In this document: piece after piece, positions 48,851 to 56,462 of the stretch
Layout of the letters: each line of letters starts with the position of its first letter
Numbering within the stretch: position 1 is the stretch's first letter
Assembly (NCBI GenBank): GCA_000620185.1
Contig: JHVO01000017.1
Coordinates: 1-64,000 of the forward strand
Direction: 5' to 3'
Source: Geodermatophilaceae bacterium URHB0062
GTDB lineage: Bacteria > Actinomycetota > Actinomycetes > Mycobacteriales > Geodermatophilaceae
DNA length: 64,000 nucleotides
The notes under the pieces: generated by a model
The model's database searches: none
What the model was told of the DNA's origin: nothing
Seen by the model: the letters and a program-made list of their open reading frames with translations, nothing else
Translations under genes and position numbers: made by a program

Positions 48851-49057
48851 ATGCCGGATCGACGGTACGAGATCCGGGTGACGGGCCGTATCTCCCAGCG
48901 GGTGCGCGATGCCTTCACCGGCCTGGACGTGTCCGAGGTACCGGCGGAGACGGTGATCTCCGGCCTGGTGCACGAGGACGACGAATTGCACGAGATCCTC
49001 GCGACCGCCCAGTCACTCGGACTGCACGTGATGTCCGTGCAGCAGGTGGCGCCCTGA
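48851..49057 (+). CDS. Small conserved protein, paralogue of the gene at 51535
   Basis: The 68-residue protein reads RYEIRVTGRISQRVRDAFTG, LDVSEVPAETVISGLVHEDD and ILATAQSLGLHVMSVQQV. It is clearly homologous to the 75-residue protein at 51535-51762 (shared WI/RIS-x2-VR-x-AF, E-x-PA, G-x-V/I, LGL-x-V pattern). The fold looks like alternating strand-helix, perhaps a ferredoxin-like small domain. ATG at 48851 follows CGGAGGACGTC. The function is unknown; it is found right after the LuxR pair. Confidence 0.75.
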   Translation: MPDRRYEIRVTGRISQRVRDAFTGLDVSEVPAETVISGLVHEDDELHEILATAQSLGLHVMSVQQVAP

Positions 49058-49509
49058 CGGGCCCCGCGCATCTCGCCGGCGCACCTCCGTCCCCGCTGAA
49101 TCCCGTGGCCGAGCCCCAATCTGCCGACCGAGGTGGCGATGGCCCACCCAGCCGTGCAACGGGCCACGGTCATCCCCTCCCGGGGCGTCCGGGTGCCGAC
49201 CCCCTTCCGGTCGAGATCGTCGAATAGACCCTGTACAGACCTGCCGTCCGGCCCCGCGTCGTCCCTGGGCCGGAGCACCTCGATCGTCTGCGCGCCACGC
49301 CGGCGCCGGCCACGGCCGCGGTGATGGATGCACCCCCTGCGGACGATCAGCCCCATCGCCTGATGCCCCAGCGCGTCGGAGCGGGCAAGCTGACGCCGAT
49401 GCATACGGATGACGGGGATCAACCCCTCGCTGGTACGCGAGACCACGGTGCAGGCGGCGCCTCACCACCCGGAGGCCGGCCCTCGGTGCCGGAAACGCGG
49501 GGAAGACGT
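49058..49509. other. Stretch with a possible IS3 remnant
   Basis: No intact gene. A leftward frame at 49080-49260 shows a faint IS3-transposase likeness, listed separately. The ribosome site GGGGAAG of the next gene is at its end. Confidence 0.4.
49080..49260 (-). pseudogene. Possible decayed IS3-type transposase fragment
   Basis: The leftward frame reads REGMTVARCTAGWAIATS and RLGLGHGIQRGRR, similar to the REG..VARCTV..LM..LGL.G..RG stretch before the catalytic core of IS3-family transposases. No start, stop context or DDE residues remain, so it is a weak call. Confidence 0.25.
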
Positions 49510-49755
49510 GTGCAACCCGACGCCAGTCTGTTCGATCGCACTCTCGCCTTCTCCGGCTCCTACGTGTCCGACGACGGACGGGTGACCATCACGCGGGTGG
49601 CGACCGGGACGTTCCAGTACTCGGCGGACCGGTTCCTCGGGCGCTGCGACATCTGCGTGCGCAGGGGGCTCGTTCCCGCCGAGGGAGAAGTCCTGGCCGA
49701 CGCTCGCGCGGCCCAGCTGTTCCTGGTGGCGCACGACCACGACGCCGTGGACTGA
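49510..49755 (+). CDS. Hypothetical protein, 81 residues
   Basis: GTG at 49510 follows GGGGAAG. The sequence reads ASLFDRTLAFSGSYVSDDGRVTITRVATG, then FLGRCDICVRRGLVPAEGEVLA and a helical AAQLFLVAHDHD end. The CDIC pair could bind a metal. Composition fits a folded protein; the family is unknown. Confidence 0.45.
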   Translation: MQPDASLFDRTLAFSGSYVSDDGRVTITRVATGTFQYSADRFLGRCDICVRRGLVPAEGEVLADARAAQLFLVAHDHDAVD

Positions 49756-50077
49756 CCAGACCGGGTCCGCGCACCGCCGAGTCGGCGAACCCGGCGCGGG
49801 AAACGCCCGGGACGATCGAGTCGGTTGCCCTCCGACCGCCCGGGCGGCTCACCTTCCCCGGATGAGGGCTGTCCCAGCCGGGCCATGCCGCCGCGCCCGG
49901 CCGGTGGCGCCCCGGACTCCGAACGCGACATCGTGGTCGTCCCGATCGGTCCTCCCGAAGTGACCGCAGCGCTGGGCGCGGACGTTCGGCACACGCTCGT
50001 GCTCACGGGCGTGACGACCGGGCAACCGGCTCAGCTCATCCGTCAGGGTTGAGGCGAACGCGGACCCGCGTCGACCG
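49756..50077. other. Stretch with a faint HAD-like remnant
   Basis: A plus-strand frame (about 49885-50052) ends EVTAALGADVRHTLVLTGVTT, similar to the C-terminal part of NagD-type HAD phosphatases, but nothing else of such an enzyme is present. Not called as a gene. Confidence 0.3.
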
Positions 50078-51001
50078 TCACGGACGCCCGTTCGCGGAGT
50101 GGGGGGCGGGCCGGCCCTCCTCAGGGATCAGCAGGGCGCGGTCGGCCGGCTCCGCGATCTCCGCCGCCCGAGCGTCGGACTCGAGGCGCCACCGTGTCCT
50201 GAACCTGCGGGCCCATGCCTCGGGCGCACGGTCGACCTCGGCGGCGACGACGGTGGCCGCGACGAGGATGAGCGCGCTGCACAGCAGCCAGCCGACCAGC
50301 GCCACCGTCACGCCGAACAGTCCGTACCGCTGGCTGTAGTTCTCCATCGCACGCGGCATGTAGACGGTGCTGGCGACGCCGTAGAGACCCGCGGTGACGG
50401 CCGTCAGCCCACCTGCGGGGAGCAAGCGCCGGAACGGCACCCGGCGGTCGAGGAGCAGCCACGGGATCGACGTCCACAGCACCAGACTGGCCAGGAGCGA
50501 GATCGGCGCACCCAGCACCCAGTCGAAGGGCAGCGCCCTGACCAGCTTCCGCAGGAGGGCGAGGAGCCCGATCTCCACCAGCAGGGCCGCCAGGCCGACG
50601 GCGGCGTACACCGAACCGCGAACGCCGGGGAGTCGGTCGAGCCGCCACGCCTGGAGGTACATCCGCTGCAGCCGCCGGGTGAGCGAGACACCCGAGAAGA
50701 CCAGGAGGACGACGCTCAGCACGCCGATGGAGGCGTCGCCGGAGCGGGCGAACAGCGCGTCCACGGAGTGCGCGGCGTCGCCACGGAGTCCGAACTTGCC
50801 GATGATGGCGTTCGACACCAGGTCGCTGCGGTCAGCGGGAGCCAGGGCGGAGACCAGCAGGAGCAGCGGGATGAGGGCGGTGAACGCCTGAGCGGCCAGT
50901 GCGGTGGCCCGATCGACGCCCTGCAGGGTGAGGAACGTGCCGACGCACCGACCGGGGAAGCTCGCCTCCCACCCGCGGAACCTGCGCAGGTCGGGTCTCA
51001 G
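50078..51001 (-). CDS. YihY/BrkB-family inner membrane protein
   Basis: The protein (about 307 residues) has six predicted membrane helices and YihY features: GTFLTLQGVDRATALAAQAFTALIPLLLLV, LSVVLLVFSGVSLTRRLQRMYLQAWRL, the LWTSIPWLLLDRRVPFRRLLPAG segment and VYMPRAMENYSQRYGLFGVTVALVGWLLCSALI. The family was once called ribonuclease BN; its role is unclear. The start is uncertain: no ATG/GTG is well placed, and a CTG at 51001 lies seven bases after GAAAGGAG. The frameshifted SHOCT gene lies just upstream in the same direction. Confidence 0.85.
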   Translation of the reverse strand: MRPDLRRFRGWEASFPGRCVGTFLTLQGVDRATALAAQAFTALIPLLLLVSALAPADRSDLVSNAIIGKFGLRGDAAHSVDALFARSGDASIGVLSVVLLVFSGVSLTRRLQRMYLQAWRLDRLPGVRGSVYAAVGLAALLVEIGLLALLRKLVRALPFDWVLGAPISLLASLVLWTSIPWLLLDRRVPFRRLLPAGGLTAVTAGLYGVASTVYMPRAMENYSQRYGLFGVTVALVGWLLCSALILVAATVVAAEVDRAPEAWARRFRTRWRLESDARAAEIAEPADRALLIPEEGRPAPHSANGRP

Positions 51002-51045
51002 CGTCTCGCTCCTTTCGTCTCGGCGCCGGCGCGAGGGTGCGGCCC

Positions 51046-51326
51046 TCAGACCGGGGCCTTCGGCTTCAGGACGTCGAACTCCGCCTGCGAGATGTCGCCT
51101 GCGGCGCGCGCCTGCCGTGCCTGGGCGATCTGCTCGCTCGGGCCGGTCCGCGTGGCCGCCTGCCGGATGTGGTCGTCCTGCTGCTTCGCCTCCGCGGTCT
51201 GCGGACGTCGCGCTCGGCCATGCCGTCACCTCGCGTGAAGAGGTAGATCAGCGGGAAGAAGATCAATGCCACGTCCAGGTTCCCTTCCGGGCCCGAGACG
51301 GTCCGGTCCCGAACGACGTCCCAGAA
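51046..51326 (-). pseudogene. PLDc_N/SHOCT-type small membrane protein with a frameshift
   Basis: A leftward frame from 51326 reads NLDVALIFFPLIYLFTRGDG, MAERDV, the membrane anchor and RGxxMAER box of small SHOCT proteins. It then continues in the next frame as AEAKQQDDHIRQ, ASEQIAQARQARAAGD-like sequence (GPSEQIAQARQARAAGDISQ) and AEFDVLKPKAPV, the SHOCT domain, to the stop at 51046-51048. Restoring one base near GACGTC-CGCAG (about 51210) joins both halves into a normal protein. It is either a true single-base deletion or an assembly error. Confidence 0.65.
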
Positions 51327-51534
51327 CTACTTCGCACCACCTTGGAAGAAGAGTCGATCGGTCACGTCGAGCCTGGGGCCATGCCGGGCTGAGCACCTCA
51401 CCTGCGCGGGATGAGCGGACGCCCGCTCCTCGTCTCGACCGCCGTCGGGCGGTCCGAGTCGGCACCCGCATGCGACCGGTTGCTCCGCCGCCACCCTGCC
51501 GACGGGGCAGTGCTCCCCCAGCGGGGCGAACCGC

Positions 51535-51762
51535 TCACGACGACGGGGACCGTCTACCGGCGGCGACCCGGTGGGCGCAGACGACGACCAGTCCCAGCGA
51601 ACGGAACTGGGCCATCATCCCGAGCAGGTGCGACTCGTCGATGACCGTGCCGAAGAGCCGCGCACCCGCCGGCAGCTCCTCGATGGTCATGTCGCAGAAC
51701 GCCTCACGCACCTGCTCCGATATCCACCCGTCGACCTCGAACTCGTACGTCGTCGCCACCAT
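51535..51762 (-). CDS. Small conserved protein, paralogue of the gene at 48851
   Basis: The 75-residue protein reads TTYEFEVDGWISEQVREAFC, DMTIEELPAGARLFGTVIDE and LLGMMAQFRSLGLVVVCAHRV. ATG at 51762 has AAGGAGGTG, an excellent ribosome site. It is homologous to the 68-residue protein at 48851. The role is unknown; two copies within 3 kb, both with strong translation signals, point to a real function. Confidence 0.75.
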   Translation of the reverse strand: MVATTYEFEVDGWISEQVREAFCDMTIEELPAGARLFGTVIDESHLLGMMAQFRSLGLVVVCAHRVAAGRRSPSS

Positions 51763-51915
51763 CACGCACCTCCTTGCCCCGCCACGTCGACAGGCTGCCC
51801 TCGACCGGCCGTGCCGCCATCGCCCCGTTGGCGTGAACGCGGATCTTCGGCGTCCACCATGCATGTCGGAGGATGCAACGCCCCCCAAGGGCCACGGTCG
51901 AGTGCGTGGTTGCGG

Positions 51916-52139
51916 ATGACGTCTGCACCGGTGGCCGACCGGGGGCGCATCGGACGGGCGATCGCCGGAACCATGCTGCGGTCGGGTGGATCGGTCATCG
52001 TGCTGCTCGTCGTCTACTACGCGGCACCCCTCGACCGTCCCGTCGACCGCCGGCACCGCCCTGCTGTTCGCCGGGGCCCTCATGCTCTTCGGAGTGACCG
52101 TGGCGCTCGAGGTGCGGGGCATGCCTGTGACAGCAGGAC
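51916..52139 (+). pseudogene. Possible channel-like membrane protein, truncated and frameshifted
   Basis: ATG at 51916 reads MTSAPVADRGRIGRAIAGTM, then SVIVLLVVYYAAPLDRPVD, a first membrane helix like that of actinobacterial two-helix potassium channels. A frame change near 52050 leads to AGTALLFAGALMLFGVTVALEVRG, the second helix. The pore and C-terminus are missing; the leftward membrane gene at 52140 overlaps there. Weak assignment. Confidence 0.4.
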
Positions 52140-53522
52140 CTACACCGGCCGTCGGGGCGCGGGTGCGATCTCGTTCGTGGGTGGGGCCTCCGGCGCCGTT
52201 GTCTCGGCCTCCTCCACCGCCGCGGACCCGGGCCGGCCGAGGATCTCGATCACGGCCAGCGCCACGAGCAAGCCCGCCGCGATGAGCAGGATCGCGACTC
52301 CGGTGGGCTGGTCGAGGAAGGCGAAGACCAGGACGGCCAGTATCACGGCTCCGATCCGGAGCCCACGGACGTGCTGCCCGACCCACCTGGACACGGGCCC
52401 GTCCGCCCGGCCACCCCGGATGTCATGCAGATGACCGGCCGTCCAGCGACGGATCTCGACGGCGGTGTCGGACCGGCCCGCGAGGAACCCGGCGAGCGCG
52501 AGAACGAGACCGAGCACCATCAGCGCCCGCAGGCCCAGCCGCAGGTAGGTGACGACGATGTCGAAACCCGATGCCGTCGCCGGTGCCGCTCCGGGTGGCA
52601 CCGCGCCGACCAGCTGGCTGCGCGCGACGAGCAGCGCCGCGCCGAGGACCACGAGGGACAGGACCATCCCCAGGCCGACGCCGACCATCGCCCGGAACCT
52701 GTTGCGCGCCAGATACACCCCTGCGACGAACAGCAGCAGCACGGTCCAGGGCAGCACGCCGGCGACGGTGTCGAGGGTCTGATAGGCGGACTGCGCACGC
52801 ACGAGCGTGTCGGCGTTGGCCAACCGCACGGTCGGGTGAACGTCGGGCACCAGGCTCACCGCGGTCAGGCCCGCGTCGCTGAGCCGCTGCTTCGCGAGGT
52901 CGATGAAGGGAGCCAGGTCCATGTAGACGCTGTTGCCCTTGATGACGACGGTGTTGCTGTCGCCGGACAGGATGGTGACCGCCTGCTTGTGGGCCGCCGT
53001 GAGCGCCTGGTTCCAGGCCGAGACGAACGCCGGGCTGGCCACCAACTCGGCGACCTTGTCATGGACGAAGCCCGTCACCGCCGACGCGAGGGTCGGAGTC
53101 AAGGTCTGCAGCCGGTCGCCGAGCCGCGCCGGCAACCCCTGGGCCTCCAGCGCCGTGACGGCCTCGTCGGCCAGCCCTTGGACGTCGACGTACTGGAAGA
53201 CCGTGCCGGTGATCCGATCGGTCAGCCGATTCTGGACATCCGCATTCTCGATGAGCGGGCTGACGCTCCGGACGAACCGGTCGGTGTTCGAGACCTGGTT
53301 GTTGGTCCACACCGCCACCGTGGCCACCGGCGTCAGGACGCAGCCGATGACGATGAGCAGCGTGGCGACCAGGGAACGCCATCGGAAGGTCCGTCGCGGC
53401 CGCTGCGCGTCCTGTCGCAGGCTCCGGTTCTCTCGACGGAGTTGCTCCAGCTCGAGTCGTTCGTCGGCGGTGAGTTCCGGCGCGGGAACCGGCTGGGCAC
53501 CTGGTTGGTCGACCTGGGTCAT
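52140..53522 (-). CDS. Integral membrane protein with large extracytoplasmic domain
   Basis: The 460-residue product starts with an acidic coiled-coil-like stretch (ADERLELEQLRRENRSLRQDAQ), a first membrane helix (SLVATLLIVIGCVLTPVATVAVW), a ~200-residue outside domain with NTDRFVRSVSPLIENADVQN and several IDLAKQRLSDAGL-type helices, and then four to five membrane helices in the C-terminal half. It resembles unnamed actinobacterial membrane proteins with a leading VWTNNQVSNTDRFV motif. ATG at 53522 follows GGAGAGG. The function is unknown. Confidence 0.75.
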   Translation of the reverse strand: MTQVDQPGAQPVPAPELTADERLELEQLRRENRSLRQDAQRPRRTFRWRSLVATLLIVIGCVLTPVATVAVWTNNQVSNTDRFVRSVSPLIENADVQNRLTDRITGTVFQYVDVQGLADEAVTALEAQGLPARLGDRLQTLTPTLASAVTGFVHDKVAELVASPAFVSAWNQALTAAHKQAVTILSGDSNTVVIKGNSVYMDLAPFIDLAKQRLSDAGLTAVSLVPDVHPTVRLANADTLVRAQSAYQTLDTVAGVLPWTVLLLFVAGVYLARNRFRAMVGVGLGMVLSLVVLGAALLVARSQLVGAVPPGAAPATASGFDIVVTYLRLGLRALMVLGLVLALAGFLAGRSDTAVEIRRWTAGHLHDIRGGRADGPVSRWVGQHVRGLRIGAVILAVLVFAFLDQPTGVAILLIAAGLLVALAVIEILGRPGSAAVEEAETTAPEAPPTNEIAPAPRRPV

Positions 53523-53733
53523 CGTGAGCGCCTCTCCGACAGCCGGCTGTGCCCGCGAGCCTGGGCGACCACCGACGGGTTTCCATCCCCTCCCGGGGAT
53601 GAACCGGCCTTCCGGCCGGCCGGGTGGCGCGGCAGGTTCACCCCAAACGTGCGACGCGGCGCGAGGCCGCCGGCGCGACGGTGTGCGGTGTCCCGGGCGA
53701 GCGCCCTGGGCCGCCTGCCTCCGAGGAGCTCTC

Positions 53734-54192
53734 ATGACCGACATCGGATCGTCGCGGCCCGACGTGGACACGACCCGCGTGGCCTACAGCACGGCTCCGG
53801 AGCCGACCGCCTGGGTGGGATGGGTCGTCTTCGCCGCCTTCATGATGATGCTGAACGGCATCATCCAGCTGCTCGAGGGCTTCGTGGCCCTGTTCAAGGA
53901 CGGCTATTACCACGTGAGCGCCCACGGTCTCGCCGTGAGCGTCAACTACACGGCGTGGGGCTGGGTCCACCTCATCCTGGGCGCGGCCATCCTCGCCAGC
54001 GGGTTCGGCATCCTCGCCGGGAACCTCCTGGCGCGCATCGTCGGCGTCGCGCTGGCGGGCGTCAACGCCGTGGTCGCGCTTCTGTTCATCGAGGCCGCCC
54101 CGGTCTGGGGAATCGTGCTCATCACCGTCGACGTGCTCGTCATCTACGCCCTGACGGTGCACGGCCGCGAACTGCGTGACGCCCCCCTGTGA
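53734..54192 (+). CDS. DUF7144-type four-helix membrane protein (copy 1)
   Basis: A 152-residue protein with four membrane helices: TAWVGWVVFAAFMMMLNGIIQ, YTAWGWVHLILGAAILASGFG, GNLLARIVGVALAGVNAVVA and WGIVLITVDVLVIYALTVHG. It shares this frame of GWVVF/GWIAF, AWGWVH and VDVLVI-ALTVHG with the copy at 56010. ATG at 53734 follows CGAGGAG. The function is unknown. Confidence 0.82.
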   Translation: MTDIGSSRPDVDTTRVAYSTAPEPTAWVGWVVFAAFMMMLNGIIQLLEGFVALFKDGYYHVSAHGLAVSVNYTAWGWVHLILGAAILASGFGILAGNLLARIVGVALAGVNAVVALLFIEAAPVWGIVLITVDVLVIYALTVHGRELRDAPL

Positions 54193-54250
54193 CCGACGAT
54201 CCCGACGGTCGAGCTGACCCCCCGGACGTTCGAGCGTGAGGAGGCCGGAC

Positions 54251-54850
54251 GTGCCCGAGAAGAGGGCGACCCCCAACCATGGGATCCGGCGCTTCACGCT
54301 CGGCTCCGGGCCGCTCAAACGGAAGTCTGACCGCCTCCAGTTCCTGGCGCGTGTTCTCGTCCTGTGCAGCCTGGTGATGGCTGTGCCCCCCGCGCTGGCC
54401 GTGGCGACGGCCACCCATTCCCGGGCCCGGGCCGAAGCCACGACGGAGGCCGAGGAGCGTCAGCAGGTCCGTGCCACGCTCCAGCAGGACGCCGCCCCGG
54501 ACCTCGACGGCTACGGGAACGCACTGGGAACTGCAGGAGCGACGGTCGTCTGGACCGCCCCCTCGGGCATGGAGCGGAAGGGGCGCGTCGACGTTCCGAT
54601 GGGCGCCAGAGCCGGGAACAGCGTTCCCATCTGGGTCGATCGACGAGGCGACCAGGTGCCGAAACCGCCGGACGACGGCGATGTCGCGAGACGGACCGTC
54701 GGGCAGGCCCTGTTCACGTACGTGTGGATCGTCGGGCTCGTCTGCGCCGGGTACTTCGGCTTCCGGACGGCCCTCGACCGCAGCCGGCTGCGCCGATGGG
54801 CGACGGACTGGGCGGCCGTCGAACCTCTGTGGAGGCGGGAAGTCCTCTGA
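54251..54850 (+). CDS. Rv1733c-like membrane protein
   Basis: The 199-residue protein has two membrane helices (LARVLVLCSLVMAVPPALAVAT near the N-terminus, TYVWIVGLVCAGYFGFRTAL near the C-terminus) around an outside domain with TLQQDAAPDLDGYG and the strand VWTAPSGMERKGRVDVP. This is the pattern of the actinobacterial Rv1733c family. The GTG at 54251 has AGGAGG six bases upstream, so it is preferred to the GTG at 54236. The role is unknown; Rv1733c is known as a dormancy-associated antigen in mycobacteria. Confidence 0.8.
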   Translation: MPEKRATPNHGIRRFTLGSGPLKRKSDRLQFLARVLVLCSLVMAVPPALAVATATHSRARAEATTEAEERQQVRATLQQDAAPDLDGYGNALGTAGATVVWTAPSGMERKGRVDVPMGARAGNSVPIWVDRRGDQVPKPPDDGDVARRTVGQALFTYVWIVGLVCAGYFGFRTALDRSRLRRWATDWAAVEPLWRREVL

Positions 54851-54946
54851 TCGGCCGGCATTCCGGGGAGCTACGGGGATCGCTGGCCGGCCACAACCAT
54901 GCCGCGAGGATGAGGCGCTCGGCCGTTGCCCGTCGATGCTCGGCGC

Positions 54947-55885
54947 ATGCGACGTGACGCCGTGCCCAAGACGACCGAGCAGCGCGGACACTGCTGCAGC
55001 CCTCAGCGTGGCGGGACCGTGGTGGAGTCACCGGCGCCCGTCGAGCACCGGCGACCGTCGGTCGGGGACGTGACCGGTATCGGCTCGCTGCTCGAGCTGC
55101 CCGGTGGCACGTTCTGGATGGGCGCGGACGAGGAGCGCTATCCCGACGACGGGGAAGGGCCAGCTCGTCCGGTGCACGTCGACCGGTTCCGCATGGCGGC
55201 GTACGCCGTGCGTAACGACGAGTTCGCGCGCTTCACCGCCGCCACCGGGTACGTGACGACGGCCGAGCGCGAGGGCTGGTCCTTCGTGTTCGGAGGACTG
55301 CTCCCCGAGGACTTCCCGCCGACCCGTGCGGTGGTGCAGGCGCCGTGGTGGCGCCAGGTCTTGGGAGCGAACTGGCGGCAGCCCGAAGGGCCCGGGACCG
55401 CCGTCGACGACCGGCCCGACCATCCCGTGGTGCACGTCTCGTGGATCGACGCGCGGGCGTTCTGCCGCTGGGCGGGCGGCCGCCTGCCGTCGGAGGCGGA
55501 GTGGGAGTACGCGGCGCGCGGTGGTCGGGAGCGGTGCCGGTACCCGTGGGGCGACGAACTGACCCCCGGTGGCGAGCACCTGATGAACGTGTTCCAGGGC
55601 CGGTTCCCCACGGAGAACACCGGTGCCGACGGATTCGTCGGTACCGCTCCGGTGCACGCCTTCCCGCCGAACGGATTCGGCCTCCACAACGCGACGGGCA
55701 ACGTGTGGGAGTGGACGGCGGACCGCTTCGGTCCCTCGCGGCCCGGACAGCGGGTGACGCGAGGCGGCTCCTACCTCTGCCACGAGTCCTACTGCTGGCG
55801 ATACCGCTGCGCCGCACGGTCGGGGAACACCCCCGACAGCAGCGCCGGCAACATCGGCTTCCGCATGGCGGCGGACCGCCCCTGA
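54947..55885 (+). CDS. Formylglycine-generating enzyme (sulfatase-activating)
   Basis: The FGE-sulfatase domain covers most of the ~312 residues: LLELPGGTFWMGADEERYPDD, the FRMAAYAVRNDEFARFTAATG segment, VSWIDARAFCRWAGGRLPSEAEWEYAARGG, and VWEWTADRF. The C-terminal catalytic pair lies in RGGSYLCHESYCWRYR (Cys278 and Cys283, spaced as in actinobacterial FGE), then RSGNTPDSSAGNIGFRM. FGE converts the active-site cysteine of type I sulfatases to formylglycine, using copper and oxygen. The start is uncertain (ATG 54947, or GTG near 55021). Two sulfatases with the C-x-P-x-R target site follow within 9 kb. Confidence 0.93.
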   Translation: MRRDAVPKTTEQRGHCCSPQRGGTVVESPAPVEHRRPSVGDVTGIGSLLELPGGTFWMGADEERYPDDGEGPARPVHVDRFRMAAYAVRNDEFARFTAATGYVTTAEREGWSFVFGGLLPEDFPPTRAVVQAPWWRQVLGANWRQPEGPGTAVDDRPDHPVVHVSWIDARAFCRWAGGRLPSEAEWEYAARGGRERCRYPWGDELTPGGEHLMNVFQGRFPTENTGADGFVGTAPVHAFPPNGFGLHNATGNVWEWTADRFGPSRPGQRVTRGGSYLCHESYCWRYRCAARSGNTPDSSAGNIGFRMAADRP

Positions 55886-56009
55886 CGAGGCCGCCGGCGC
55901 CGGCCGGATCGGATTCACCCCGATCGCATGACGCGTGCCGTCACGTCGGGTTCCACGGTGGGCACGACCGGGCAACGGGCCCGGCTCCCTCCGTTCCGAG
56001 GAGCGCTCC

Positions 56010-56462
56010 ATGAGCGAGACCCGCCCATCGCGGTCCAGCGCGACCACCTCAGGCGTCGCGTACCGCGACGATCCGGCGCCCACCGGCTGGACCGGCTGGA
56101 TCGCCTTCGCAAGCTGCATGATGCTGCTGCTCGGCTCGTTCCAGGCCATCCAGGGCTTCGTCGCCATCTTCGACCAGGGCTACTACGCCGTGACGGAGAA
56201 GGGCCTCGTGGTGAACGTGGACTACACCGTCTGGGGATGGGTCCATCTGGTGCTGGGCGTCCTGATCGCCGTCAGCGGCGTGGGCATCCTCTCCGGCAAC
56301 ATGGCCGCCCGCATTGTCGGCGTCCTCTTCGCCGGGGTGAGCGCGATCCTGAACCTGGTCTTCATCCAGGCCTACCCGGTGTGGAGCATGATCATCATCA
56401 CCGTCGACGTCCTCGTGATCTTCGCCCTCACCGTCCACGGGGGTGAGCTGAAGCGCCGATGA
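56010..56462 (+). CDS. DUF7144-type four-helix membrane protein (copy 2)
   Basis: The 150-residue paralogue of the protein at 53734 has helices GWIAFASCMMLLLGSFQAIQG, YTVWGWVHLVLGVLIAVSG, GNMAARIVGVLFAGVSAILN and MIIITVDVLVIFALTVHG. ATG at 56010 follows GAGGAGCG. Its end overlaps the end of the leftward AI-2E gene by 35 bases. Confidence 0.82.
   Translation: MSETRPSRSSATTSGVAYRDDPAPTGWTGWIAFASCMMLLLGSFQAIQGFVAIFDQGYYAVTEKGLVVNVDYTVWGWVHLVLGVLIAVSGVGILSGNMAARIVGVLFAGVSAILNLVFIQAYPVWSMIIITVDVLVIFALTVHGGELKRR

Noticed and set aside
49825-50052. HAD-phosphatase-like segment ALGADVRHTLVLTGVTT
   Set aside because: Similarity is limited to one strand-loop; no catalytic motifs, so no gene called.
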